Assembly (NCBI GenBank): GCA_963721115.1
Contig: CAVRIA010000005.1
Location: forward strand, 561,692-625,691
Reading direction: 5' to 3'
From: CAVRIA01 sp963721115
GTDB taxonomy: Bacteria > Desulfobacterota > Binatia > HRBIN30 > CADEER01
DNA length: 64,000 nt
The position numbers and the translations under genes are program-made. Each line of letters opens with the position of its first letter. Position 1 is the first letter of the stretch. Shown piece after piece: positions 35,305 to 43,632 of the stretch. Below the pieces are notes generated by a model. That model searched no databases. It was not told where the DNA came from and worked only from the letters and a program-made list of their open reading frames with translations.

Positions 35305-36108
35305 TCACGCCGGCCGGCGGCCCCACGCGGCGAAGACGGTCGCGTCTACGAACTCGAACGACGGATCGGCGAGAAGCACCCGGACGCGGTCGATGTCTTC
35401 CGCGGCGACGATGCCTCGCGCGATCAAGTGGTCGATTGCGGGGACGCGGAAGGAGAGGGCCCAGAAGCGGCTCACCGAGTTGCCGGCGCGGCCGATGTGA
35501 ACCCGGCCCTCGGCGCCCGTCTCGACCAGCCCGAGGGGGGCGACGAGGCCGGCGATCCTGCGGCCGAAGTAGCTGTCCATGGCGCCCGCCTGCCGCATGG
35601 CGTCCCAACACGCGCGTGTCGTCCGGTCGAACACACTCGCGCCGGGATGCGACGGATCGACCGCGCCGAAGCTGCTGAAGTCGCCCTCCTCGACGAGGAG
35701 CCATCCACCGGGACGGACCGCCTGCACCATCTTGGTCAACACGGCCTTCGGGTCGGCGACGTGCATCAGCAGGGCGCGGCAGTGCACCAGGTCGAACGCT
35801 TCGCGCTCGAGATCGTCCGCGACGACGTCGGCTCGTCGCACCTCGAGGTGGGATCCCGCCGTTTTGCGGAGAAAGCGCGCGTCCCTGTCGATGGCCACCA
35901 CCCGACCAGACGCGCCGACGCGCTCGGCCATCCACGCGGCGATCGATCCGTGTCCGGCGCCGAGATCGAGGCAGCGCCAACCTTCGCCGATGCCGGTTCG
36001 GCTCAACCAATCGCGCGAGGTCGGGTCGTTCATTTCCTCGAGGGCCCGCAGGCGCCGCGACTCCAGCTCGTCGGGCGAATCCTCGGCGACGTATCTCCCC
36101 ATCTCCAT
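35305..36108 (-). CDS. SAM-dependent class I methyltransferase
   Basis: 267 residues from MEMGRYVAEDSPDELESRRL. SAM motif I LDLGAGHGSIAAWMAERVG, acidic motif VVAIDRDARFL, motif ADVVADDLE, and motif IV DLVHCRALLMHVADPKAVL are clear, followed by VRPGGWLLVEEGDF. It resembles small-molecule (secondary-metabolite type) methyltransferases. The ATG follows AAAGGGAG at five bases. It lies directly downstream of the P450, and in the deposited sequence is in one open frame with it; the extra base argued in the P450 entry would separate them. Acceptor unknown; the pair likely tailors one product. Confidence 0.87.
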   Translation of the reverse strand: MEMGRYVAEDSPDELESRRLRALEEMNDPTSRDWLSRTGIGEGWRCLDLGAGHGSIAAWMAERVGASGRVVAIDRDARFLRKTAGSHLEVRRADVVADDLEREAFDLVHCRALLMHVADPKAVLTKMVQAVRPGGWLLVEEGDFSSFGAVDPSHPGASVFDRTTRACWDAMRQAGAMDSYFGRRIAGLVAPLGLVETGAEGRVHIGRAGNSVSRFWALSFRVPAIDHLIARGIVAAEDIDRVRVLLADPSFEFVDATVFAAWGRRPA

Positions 36109-36119
36109 CGGGCTCCCTT

Positions 36120-37386
36120 TCACCGACCGGCGGCGCGCCGCGGCGCCTGGACGAGGGACGACGCGCACGGGTAGTGATTTGAACCCGCTGAAGAAGATGT
36201 GCGTGTTCCGCTCCGGCTCGCCCGCGAGGTCCAGAACCCCATAGCGCTGCACGAGAGCGCCAAAGGCGGCGTTCGCTTCCAGGCGAGCCAGCGCGGCGCC
36301 GAGACAGAAGTGGGTGGCGTAACCAAAGGAGAGATGCCGGTTGGGATGGCGGCCGACGTCGAAGCTCTCGGGATCGCGAAACTGGCTCGGATCGCGGTTC
36401 GCCGCGGCGAGGAATGCCGCGATCGTCTGGCCGGCCTCGATGCGACGGCCGTTCAGCTCGACGTCCTGCACGGCGATCCGAATGGTTCCCGACACCGGAG
36501 CGTCGTAACGGAGAATCTCCTCCACGGCATCGGCGACCAGCTCCGGGCGGCACCGCAGTCGCGACAGCTCGGCCGGGTGGCGCACCAGGTGATAGAGCCC
36601 GTTGCCGAGCAGATTGGTCGTGGTCTCGTGTCCAGCGAACATGAGAAGCACGCAGTTCGACGCGACCTCCTCCTCGCTCAACATCTGGCCGCTCTCTTCC
36701 GCCTCGAGCATCAGGCTGATCAGGTCGTCGCGTCGCGCCCGCCGCCGCGCCGCCACCAGCTCTCGGAAGTATTCGTGAAGACGGAGCAGGCCCTGGCGCG
36801 CTTCTTCGATCGTCGCGCCCGAGCCTCGCGCGCCTCCGACGTACTGCGCGACCTGGTCCGACCACACCTTGATGGTCGCGATGTCGTCCCGCGGCGTACC
36901 GAGCATCGTGGCAATGACGGCAGCCGGGAGCGGGAAGGCGAAGTCGCGGATGAAGTCCGGTTGCTCCACCTCCTCCAGCCGGTCCAGCAGCTCGTCGATC
37001 ATTTCCTGGACGCGTGGCCGCATCTTCTCCACCACGCGCACGGTGAAAGCGCGCCCCAGCAGGGATCGCAGCCGGGTGTGATCGGGCGGGTCGCGGTAGA
37101 CGGCCCAGTGCTTGAGGATGTTCGCCACCTCTCGCATGTCCGGCCGCCGCGCCATCAGCCCTGGGTCGACGTTGCGGAAACGATCGACGGAGAAGCGCGT
37201 CGCGTCGACGACCACGTCGTGTACGTCGTCGAAGCGGGTGACCACCCACATCCGCAATCCCTCGCTCCAGTGGACGGGATCGTTCTCGCGCAACCACCGG
37301 AAGGCGGGGAACGGATCGGCGCGGTTCGCCGGGTGGGTGAGGTCGATGTTCACGTCAACGATTTCCCCGATCCGCAGCGGGAGCAT
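36120..37386 (-). CDS. Cytochrome P450
   Basis: Bacterial class I P450, about 421 residues, cytosolic, needing a ferredoxin partner not encoded here. I-helix LLMFAGHETTTNLLGNGLYH, ExxR in VEEILRYDAPVSG, and the haem-Cys loop SFGYATHFCLGAALARLEA are intact. It has the CYP107-like look of oxidases of lipophilic small molecules. The frame stays open into the methyltransferase gene, but after VPRPG a +1 shift (GG at about 36149) gives APRRAAGR then TGA at 36120, just before the ribosome site of the next gene. Two separate genes are therefore more likely than a fusion. Divergent from the patatin operon across 68 bases. Confidence 0.88.
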
Positions 37387-37454
37387 CTTCTACGCCACGA
37401 TCAGGGGGCGAATCAAGCTGTCGTGCGACCCGTTGTCGTTCTTGGGTTGTTGAC

Positions 37455-39611
37455 ATGGAGCGGCCTGAGAGCATAGACGGGGAGCCGCTTCTCCCGCGGA
37501 TCGGAAATCCTTTGACGCCGGCCGAAACATCGATCGTTGTCAACTCGTTGCGCAAGCATCCGGACTTCGAACGGGTGTCCCGGTGCCTGTTGACGGACCT
37601 GGTGGACGACCTCGAGCCCGAGACGCTGCGCGGGGAAGACACGCGTACGATCGATGGTCGCCTCATCGTACTTGAAGGCCGGCTGACCGTCTTCGAGAAA
37701 GGTCCACCGGGAGTCGAGAAGCGGAAGCGCCGATCGAAAGTCGAGAAGCGCCGGCCGAAAATCGAGAAGCTCCAGCCGGGAATCGACTATTGGCCGGGCC
37801 AAGTCGTGGACTCCGGCCCGGACTTCGACAGTCCCGCCCGCACGTTGGTGCTGCAGCCCACCGAGGAGAAGGGTACGGCGCGGTTCGTCTGCCTTTCCAA
37901 CGCACGCCTGGCGGAGGGGATGCACGCTTCGCCGCGCCTGGCGAGGAGCTTGCTGGCCGGTGACATCCTGAACCGCGTCTGGATCTGCTCCGACGACTCG
38001 CGGACACCGATCGAGGCGTTGACCTTCCTGCTCGCGCAGGCGATCGGGGACGACTGGCCGGAAGAGAGAGTCGGCGTCGTCGTCCTGCGCCCGACTCCCG
38101 AGCTGTGGTTCCGCGCCGACGATTCCGCGGACGACACCTTCCATCGCTATGAAGGAAACAGAAAGCTGCCGATCGACCGGCTCCTGCTCGACGATATCGA
38201 CTGGCACGAGAAGGGCCGCATCGGAAAGGCACGCCGACCCCGGTCCCTTCTCGGATCCGTCCTGGAAAAGATCAGCCCCGGCAAGGACGACCTCTGGCAC
38301 GTTCTGTTCGTGAACCCTTCCGATCCACGCACATTGCCGCGCGAGCTCGACAAGCTGACTTTTCACCAGATCGCCTACCTCACGGACCGAGCCGTATCGA
38401 AGATACCGGGCAAGCTCGCCCGCCGGCTCATCCTCGGCAAGGACACGGTCGGCGACGGGCCGACTCGCTTTCACGTTTTCGTGCCGACGATTCTCCTGCC
38501 GCCGGACGGAGAAGGAGGCCTCCCGCCGGGAGCCGCTTTGCTCGCGGGCGGGAAGTTCGCGACCCTTCCCATCGGCGGCGGCGACTGCGGGAAGGACGCT
38601 TCCTCTCCGGTCTCGTCGCTCGTTCGCGACACGTGCAGGCTCCGTTTCGATGTCGCCGGCATCGACGCAGACTGGGCGGCATCGCCGGATCCCGCGTCCT
38701 TCGCAACGAGCCGGTTCCGCAAGAGCGAGAAGGACCGCGCCAGCGCATCGCGGTGGGGCCGGGCGCTCACCGACCGCCAGGTCGGGGTCGCCCTGAGCGG
38801 CGGCGGCGCCTGTGCGTTCCGCGCAGTCGTGCTCCTGCACGAGCTCGAAAAGCAGGGAGTGCCGGTCGACGTCATCGGCGGAGTCAGCGGCGGCACCCTC
38901 GTCTCGGCGTACTATGCGAAGGAGGGAATGGAAGGACTCCGTCGCTGCGTGCGCGGCGCGGCCGATTTCCAGCGCGCCGCCTTGCTCGGCATGATCAGCT
39001 CGTGGTTCATCGAACGGCAGGTCGACTGCGACCTGGGCGGCGCGCGCGTAGAGGACCTGGACGTCCGTTTGGCCGCAGTCGCGGGGGCCTTGGCCGAGGA
39101 TAGGCCACCGGAGGCGCGAGTGGTGACGCGGGGCACGCTGGGAGAAGCGGTGCGCGCGAGCGGGTCGATGCCGCTGGGATTCGGTCCGACGGAGAAGGGC
39201 GGCCGCCGGTTCACCGACGGCGCCATCGCGACGCGGGTCCCCGTCGAGTGCGTCCGCCTGCTCGGAGCCGACGTGGTGATCGCCTTCAACTTCGTTCCCG
39301 GCCCGCTGCGCGGAAACCCGCTGGGCGACAGCGCCGTCGGCAAGCTGCTCTATCACCTCACTCCGCTGGGGCGCATGGTCGACGCCTGGGTCTCGGCGGC
39401 GTACCTGCTGCAGAACAGCAGCCGGGAGGCAATGAAGGCGGCCGACGTGGCGCTCGAGGCCGAGTGTGTGAACTATCCTCTGACCGAGATGTTCGACTGG
39501 GCCGGGGCCGCGAAGATCGTCGGACGGGCGGCCGAGCAGGACGGCCCCCACATCACCGCGAAAGTGTGCGAGCTGCGCCGGCGTTGGCGGACGCTCGGCA
39601 GACGCCGATGA
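37455..39611 (+). CDS. Patatin-like phospholipase with large N-terminal extension
   Basis: Serine lipid hydrolase of 718 residues resembling neuropathy-target-esterase-type proteins. The catalytic domain (from about 435) has oxyanion loop ALSGGGACAFRAVVLL, nucleophile elbow IGGVSGGTLVS, and the dyad Asp in FTDGAIATRVP. The N-terminal 430 residues are unusual: the start (SLRKHPDFERVSRCLLTDLV, then GRLIVLEGRLTVFEKG) recalls a degenerate cyclic-nucleotide-binding domain, followed by a basic stretch (PPGVEKRKRRSKVEKRRPKI) and a region with VCLSNARLAEGM and RVGVVVLRPTPELWF that I do not recognise. It probably cleaves an acyl ester at a membrane. Its stop overlaps the next gene. Confidence 0.85.
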   Translation: MERPESIDGEPLLPRIGNPLTPAETSIVVNSLRKHPDFERVSRCLLTDLVDDLEPETLRGEDTRTIDGRLIVLEGRLTVFEKGPPGVEKRKRRSKVEKRRPKIEKLQPGIDYWPGQVVDSGPDFDSPARTLVLQPTEEKGTARFVCLSNARLAEGMHASPRLARSLLAGDILNRVWICSDDSRTPIEALTFLLAQAIGDDWPEERVGVVVLRPTPELWFRADDSADDTFHRYEGNRKLPIDRLLLDDIDWHEKGRIGKARRPRSLLGSVLEKISPGKDDLWHVLFVNPSDPRTLPRELDKLTFHQIAYLTDRAVSKIPGKLARRLILGKDTVGDGPTRFHVFVPTILLPPDGEGGLPPGAALLAGGKFATLPIGGGDCGKDASSPVSSLVRDTCRLRFDVAGIDADWAASPDPASFATSRFRKSEKDRASASRWGRALTDRQVGVALSGGGACAFRAVVLLHELEKQGVPVDVIGGVSGGTLVSAYYAKEGMEGLRRCVRGAADFQRAALLGMISSWFIERQVDCDLGGARVEDLDVRLAAVAGALAEDRPPEARVVTRGTLGEAVRASGSMPLGFGPTEKGGRRFTDGAIATRVPVECVRLLGADVVIAFNFVPGPLRGNPLGDSAVGKLLYHLTPLGRMVDAWVSAAYLLQNSSREAMKAADVALEAECVNYPLTEMFDWAGAAKIVGRAAEQDGPHITAKVCELRRRWRTLGRRR

Positions 39612-40594
39612 GGCGGCGCGTGATTCCGGTCCGCATCGCCGGTACGAGCAGCTCCGCTCCCGGGACCGCCTTGACCACGGCGGAGGTGACGGCGCGCGTC
39701 GATCCTCCCCGCGACGCCGCCGAAACGGAGCGGCGCACCGGCATCGCCCTGCGCCACTTCGCCGACCCGGGCGACTCCGCGGCGGAGATCGCAGCGCGGT
39801 CGCTGACCGACGCGCTGAGCGACGCCGGCCTCGAGGCGGTGGATCTCGAACGGATCATCTTCGTCACGTCGGTTTCCCAGGATCTGATGTTCCCCGCCAC
39901 CGCCAATCTGGTGGCGGCGGCGCTCGGGCTGCGCGGCTCCTGCGACTGCTTCGATCTCAACAACGCCTGCATGGGTTTTCTCAGCGCTCTCGACGTGTCG
40001 GCGCGCGCGATCGCGACCGGATTCGGACCGATCGGCATCGTCGTCATCGAGCTGCCGTCCCGCTACATCGCGCCGGAGGATCCGCGGCCGTATCTGGTCT
40101 TCGGCGACGGCGTCGCCTCCGCGGTGCTGACCGCGGCCGAGAACGGCGAGGGAATCCTGGCGGCGGCGCTGCGCAACGACGGCGTCGCCTTCGGCAACGT
40201 TCGCCTCGAGCATCCGGGACTCACGCACCGGCGGGAGACGATTCGCTTCACCGCCTCGAACTCCAAGATGGGCGCCGAGGCGATCGACGCCATCCGCTGG
40301 AGCGTCGACGCCGTGCTGGAGCAGTCCGGGCTCCACCTCGACGACGTCCAGTGGATTCTTCCCCACCAACCGAACGGCGCGCTGCTGCAGGCGATCACCG
40401 AGGCCCTCGGGGTCGCCCCGGAGCGCGTGGTTCCGATCGTGCGCGAGTTCGGCAGCGTCGGCGCGGCGTCGATTCCCATCAGCCTCGATCGCCTGCGCCG
40501 CTCGGGGCGGATCCGCCCCGGCGATCGCCTGCTGATGGTGGGGGTGGGCGCCGGTCTGTCGTACGGAGCCGTGCTCTTTCAGGAGAAGGAATGA
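39608..40594 (+). CDS. 3-oxoacyl-ACP synthase III-like condensing enzyme
   Basis: Thiolase-fold enzyme of 328 residues related to FabH/OleA. The start MRRRVIPVRIAGTSSSAPG lies in an ATGA overlap. Active-site Cys is in CFDLNNACMGFL and His in WILPHQPNG. The usual catalytic Asn (FabH NTSAAS, OleA GNIG) is Ser here: EFGSVGAASIPISL. A FabH-like C-terminus (GDRLLMVGVGAGLSYGAVLF) is present. It could condense acyl donors, or only transfer acyl groups given the missing Asn. Neighbouring acyltransferase and reductase genes suggest synthesis of an unusual lipid or acyl product. Confidence 0.85.
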   Translation: MRRRVIPVRIAGTSSSAPGTALTTAEVTARVDPPRDAAETERRTGIALRHFADPGDSAAEIAARSLTDALSDAGLEAVDLERIIFVTSVSQDLMFPATANLVAAALGLRGSCDCFDLNNACMGFLSALDVSARAIATGFGPIGIVVIELPSRYIAPEDPRPYLVFGDGVASAVLTAAENGEGILAAALRNDGVAFGNVRLEHPGLTHRRETIRFTASNSKMGAEAIDAIRWSVDAVLEQSGLHLDDVQWILPHQPNGALLQAITEALGVAPERVVPIVREFGSVGAASIPISLDRLRRSGRIRPGDRLLMVGVGAGLSYGAVLFQEKE

Positions 40595-41382
40595 TCGCAA
40601 ACGGCTTCGTCAGGGACCGGGTCGACCGTCTGCCGCTGAAGACGTGGCTGGCGACGTGGCGGTTCTGGCAGCTCTACCACCGCTATACGGTGGAGGGATT
40701 CGAGCACATCGACGTCGACACCTCGATGCTGATCGCCGGCTACCACGCTCGCGGGCTGGCTTTCGACATGTGCATGTTGACGGCGCGAATCCACGACGAG
40801 CTGGGGTATCTGCCGCACGGCATCGTTCACCGCGGCTCCGAGAAGGTGGCGGCGATGAAGTGGATGTTCGACCGGCTCGGGTTCGTCACCGACGACGGCG
40901 CGGCCATCCGGGAAGCGGTGCGCCGGGGCGAGCACATCGTGGTGACTCCGGGCGCGGAACGGGAGGGGATGCGGAGCTTTCGCGATCGTGGCCGGGTGAA
41001 CTGGGGAAACCGCACGGGCTACCTCAAGCTGGCCATCCGGCATCGTTTGCCCATCGTCCCGGTCGCGGCGGCGGGAGCGGACTACACCTACTTCGGCGTG
41101 TACGACGCGCACGCCCTCGGCCAGCGGCTCGGCGTGCCCGGCCAATGGGACTTCGCGCTCTGGCTCGGCCTCGGGCCCTTCGGCCCGTACCCCTTCTCGC
41201 CGCCCTTTCCCGTCCGCCTGCACCAGATCATCGGCGAGCCGATCGAAGACCACCTCGCCCTGCGCGACCCCGACACGCCGCGCGAAGAGCTGAAGCCCTA
41301 TCACCAGTTGGTGGTCGGCCGAGTACAGCAGCTCCTGGAGCGCGCGCGGGAAGAGTGCAAGGCGCGGTGGGGGTGCAAATGA
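40591..41382 (+). CDS. Lysophospholipid/diacylglycerol-type acyltransferase
   Basis: Membrane-associated acyltransferase of 263 residues, closest in pattern to the MGAT/DGAT2-like branch of LPLATs. It has LIAGYHARGLAFDMCM (in place of the usual NHxxxxD / HPHG motif), VVTPGAEREGMRSFRDRGRV (the PGGxRE block), RTGYLKLAIRHRLPIVPVAA and a Pro/Phe-rich segment GPFGPYPFSPPFPVRLHQI. Start MIANGFVRDRVD is in an ATGA overlap with the condensing enzyme. It presumably esterifies a product of the neighbours. Confidence 0.8.
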   Translation: MIANGFVRDRVDRLPLKTWLATWRFWQLYHRYTVEGFEHIDVDTSMLIAGYHARGLAFDMCMLTARIHDELGYLPHGIVHRGSEKVAAMKWMFDRLGFVTDDGAAIREAVRRGEHIVVTPGAEREGMRSFRDRGRVNWGNRTGYLKLAIRHRLPIVPVAAAGADYTYFGVYDAHALGQRLGVPGQWDFALWLGLGPFGPYPFSPPFPVRLHQIIGEPIEDHLALRDPDTPREELKPYHQLVVGRVQQLLERAREECKARWGCK

Positions 41383-42209
41383 CCGCAGGCGGGGTGAGCA
41401 GTCGACGGCGCTGGGCGGTGATCCCCGGTGTCTCGACCGGCGTCGGCGCCGCCATCGCGCGCGCCGTGGCGCGCGATCCCGGGCTGGACGTTTTCGGAGT
41501 CCACCGCGGGCACTACATGGACGACGCGCACGCCCTGGAGGCGGACCTGCGCGGCCTCGGTCGCGCGGCGATTCTGCACGTCGCCGACGCCGGGACGCAC
41601 GAGGGCGTCGTGCGCTGCTGCGAGGAGCTGGGCAAGTCGGCACCGGCGGGCAGCGTCGTGCTGTTCGTGCACTCGCTCTCGGGTGCGTCGATCGGGCATT
41701 TCCTGAAGGACCGCGAGGACGCCTTCACGCCGCGGCAGGTGGAGAAGACGTTCAACTACCTGGCCCATTCGTTCGTCTACTGGGCGCAGGAGCTGCACGC
41801 TCGGGGCCTGCTCGCGCCGCGGGCGCGCCTTCTCGGCCTGACCAACGCGCTGCACGACGGCACGCTGCACAACCTCGGTCTGGTGGCGGCCGCCAAGGAA
41901 GCGCTGCAGTCCTACGTGCGCTACCTGGCGGTGGAGCTCGGCCGCCACGGCCACCGCGTCAACCTGCTCAAGTTCGGGACGGTCGTGACGCCGGCGTTGA
42001 AGACGGTGATGGGCCCGAAGGCGCTGGCGCGCATGGACGAGGTGCACCGCGAGATGATCCCCGCCGGCCGCATGGGCACCGTCGAGGAGGTCGCCCGCAT
42101 CGTCTCGCTGCTGACGGGCGACGAGATGGAGTGGTTCAACGGCGCGACGATCGACTACACCGGCGGCATGGCCCTGCGCTGGTTCGACATGATCCTCGAG
42201 CCGGACTGA
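41379..42209 (+). CDS. Enoyl-ACP-reductase-like SDR lacking the catalytic Tyr
   Basis: SDR-fold protein of 276 residues resembling FabI-type enoyl reductases, with altered key positions. The dinucleotide-binding start is IPGVSTGVGAAIARAVA. The middle reads VLFVHSLSGASIGHF. The catalytic segment is LTNALHDGTLHNLGLVAAAK: the Lys is kept but the position seven residues before it, Tyr156 in FabI, is Leu. The C-terminal EEVARIVSLLTGDEMEWFNG and IDYTGGMALRWFD fit the family. It ends the four-gene overlapped operon and converges on the CMD gene 24 bases away. Substrate unknown. Confidence 0.82.
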   Translation: MTAGGVSSRRRWAVIPGVSTGVGAAIARAVARDPGLDVFGVHRGHYMDDAHALEADLRGLGRAAILHVADAGTHEGVVRCCEELGKSAPAGSVVLFVHSLSGASIGHFLKDREDAFTPRQVEKTFNYLAHSFVYWAQELHARGLLAPRARLLGLTNALHDGTLHNLGLVAAAKEALQSYVRYLAVELGRHGHRVNLLKFGTVVTPALKTVMGPKALARMDEVHREMIPAGRMGTVEEVARIVSLLTGDEMEWFNGATIDYTGGMALRWFDMILEPD

Positions 42210-42233
42210 GCCGGAGCGGAGCCGGTGGCGGGG

Positions 42234-42744
42234 CTACGCCAGTGCCTTCTGAATCTCGGCCAGAACTCGCACCCGGGCTGAGATCTGCCTTCCGATTCTT
42301 CCCCGCCGCATCCGCGAGCTTCCCCAGCGCCTCGAGCGTCTTGCGTTGGACCCGGAAGCCGTCGGTCAGGTTGTCGATCCCGCTGTAGATCCCGGCGAGA
42401 AAGATGATGTTCGCGATCTCCTCCGCCGAGACGCCGTTCATCAGGCCCATGTAGATGTGCACCGCCAGGTTGAAGTCGGGACCGCGCGAAGCCAGGATCG
42501 CGATCAGGCATCGCTCGCGGTCGCTCCGCGAGGGAAGCCGAGGACCTTCGTGCGACATGGTGGTCGAGTAGAAAGCTTCGATGACGGCCTCCGAGTAACT
42601 CGAGGTGGCGGCGTAGTTGACCGGAAGGTACGTCGCGAGCGCGGCGCTCATCGACTTTCCGTCGCCGTAGGCCGCCTTGAGCGTCGCAATTTGCTTGCCC
42701 TTCAGGATCTCTCCGAGCTCGGCGATCGCCGCGGGTTGCGCCAT
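42234..42744 (-). CDS. Carboxymuconolactone decarboxylase-family protein (one frameshift)
   Basis: AhpD-like helical protein of about 169 residues; such proteins are peroxidase-like or decarboxylases. It starts MAQPAAIAELGEILKG, with AGGAG seven bases upstream. Core: SDRERCLIAILASRGPDFNL, VHIYMGLMNGVSAEEIANII and YSGIDNLTDGFRVQRKTLEAL. The usual CxxC pair is absent, so AhpD-type disulfide chemistry is unlikely. Near 42274 an extra base in CCCGGG shifts the frame; correction restores VRVLAEIQKALA and a TAG at 42234, giving exactly 170 codons. Third gene of the kinase operon. Confidence 0.83.
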
Positions 42745-42767
42745 GTCATTGCTCCTGTAATCGGTGT

Positions 42768-43632
42768 CTAGTTGCGTGGACCACGTTTCGAACGTCAGAC
42801 AATAGTAGAACCGGCTCGCTTGAGTCAATCGATACTTTGACCCGTAAGGCAGATCGTCTACTGGCGCATCTGGCCGCAGATCGTAGGCGGTGAGGGCGCG
42901 GAACATGACGTAGTGGTAGGGCAGGTGGAAGCGCATCGGATCGAGCCTCTCGTCGACGACGACGATCGGCGTACCCGGGCGCGCGACGCGCGCCATCTCG
43001 GCCAGCGCCTTCTTCTTGTCCCCGTAGCTGGCGATTCCGCCGACGTGAAAGACGCGGTCGAACGAAGCGTCTTCGAAGGGCAGGGCGTGCGCATCGGCGA
43101 GCAGGTGCCGAACGCGCCGTCCGACCTCCCGTTGGGTGCGCCGCCGGCCGCGGTCGAGCATGTTCCGGTTCAGGTCGACGGCCCAGAACTCGACGTTCAG
43201 CCCGACGGGCAGCCGATCCTCGATCAGTCGCCAGTTCACGCCCGTCCCCGCACCGACCTCGAGGATGCGCAGCGGCCGATCTTCCGTCTCGGTCAAGCCG
43301 TGCAGCCTCATCCTTCTCAGGTAGTGGCCGCGCATGGAGGCTTCCGACGACCACTGGACGAGGGGGAGCACGTAGCGCACTCCGGCGTCGTGGAAGGGCG
43401 CGACCAGACCGTAGACGAGACGGAAGAAGCGATCGGCCGCGTGCAAGCTCTCGCCATCGACGAGGACCGGCAACCCGTCCTCCACCGTCCATTCGCCGCA
43501 CTTCTCGCAGTCGAGGAATCCGTCCTCGATGTCGCCGTTCCGGGAGAGCGGACGAGGCAAAAGGGGGCCGCGGCATTTCGGACAGCGAACCACCGCGAGA
43601 TCCTCTCGCCTCAGAGGCTGGACGTCAGCCAT
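42768..43632 (-). CDS. Methyltransferase with N-terminal Trm112-like zinc ribbon
   Basis: About 287 residues. The N-terminus MADVQPLRREDLAVVRCPKC and LDCEKCGEWTVEDGLPVLVD forms a two-CxxC zinc ribbon like Trm112 or YcaR. Then come DRFFRLVYGLVAPFHDAGVR and a class I SAM domain (LRILEVGAGTGVNW, VDLNRNMLDRG, LLADAHALPFEDASFDRVFH) ending SRFYYCLTFE. The deposited frame runs on into the CMD gene without a stop. A +1 shift after CLTFE would end at TAG 42768, before the CMD ribosome site. The start overlaps the kinase gene by eight bases. Acceptor unknown, perhaps a quinone or lipid. Confidence 0.78.
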
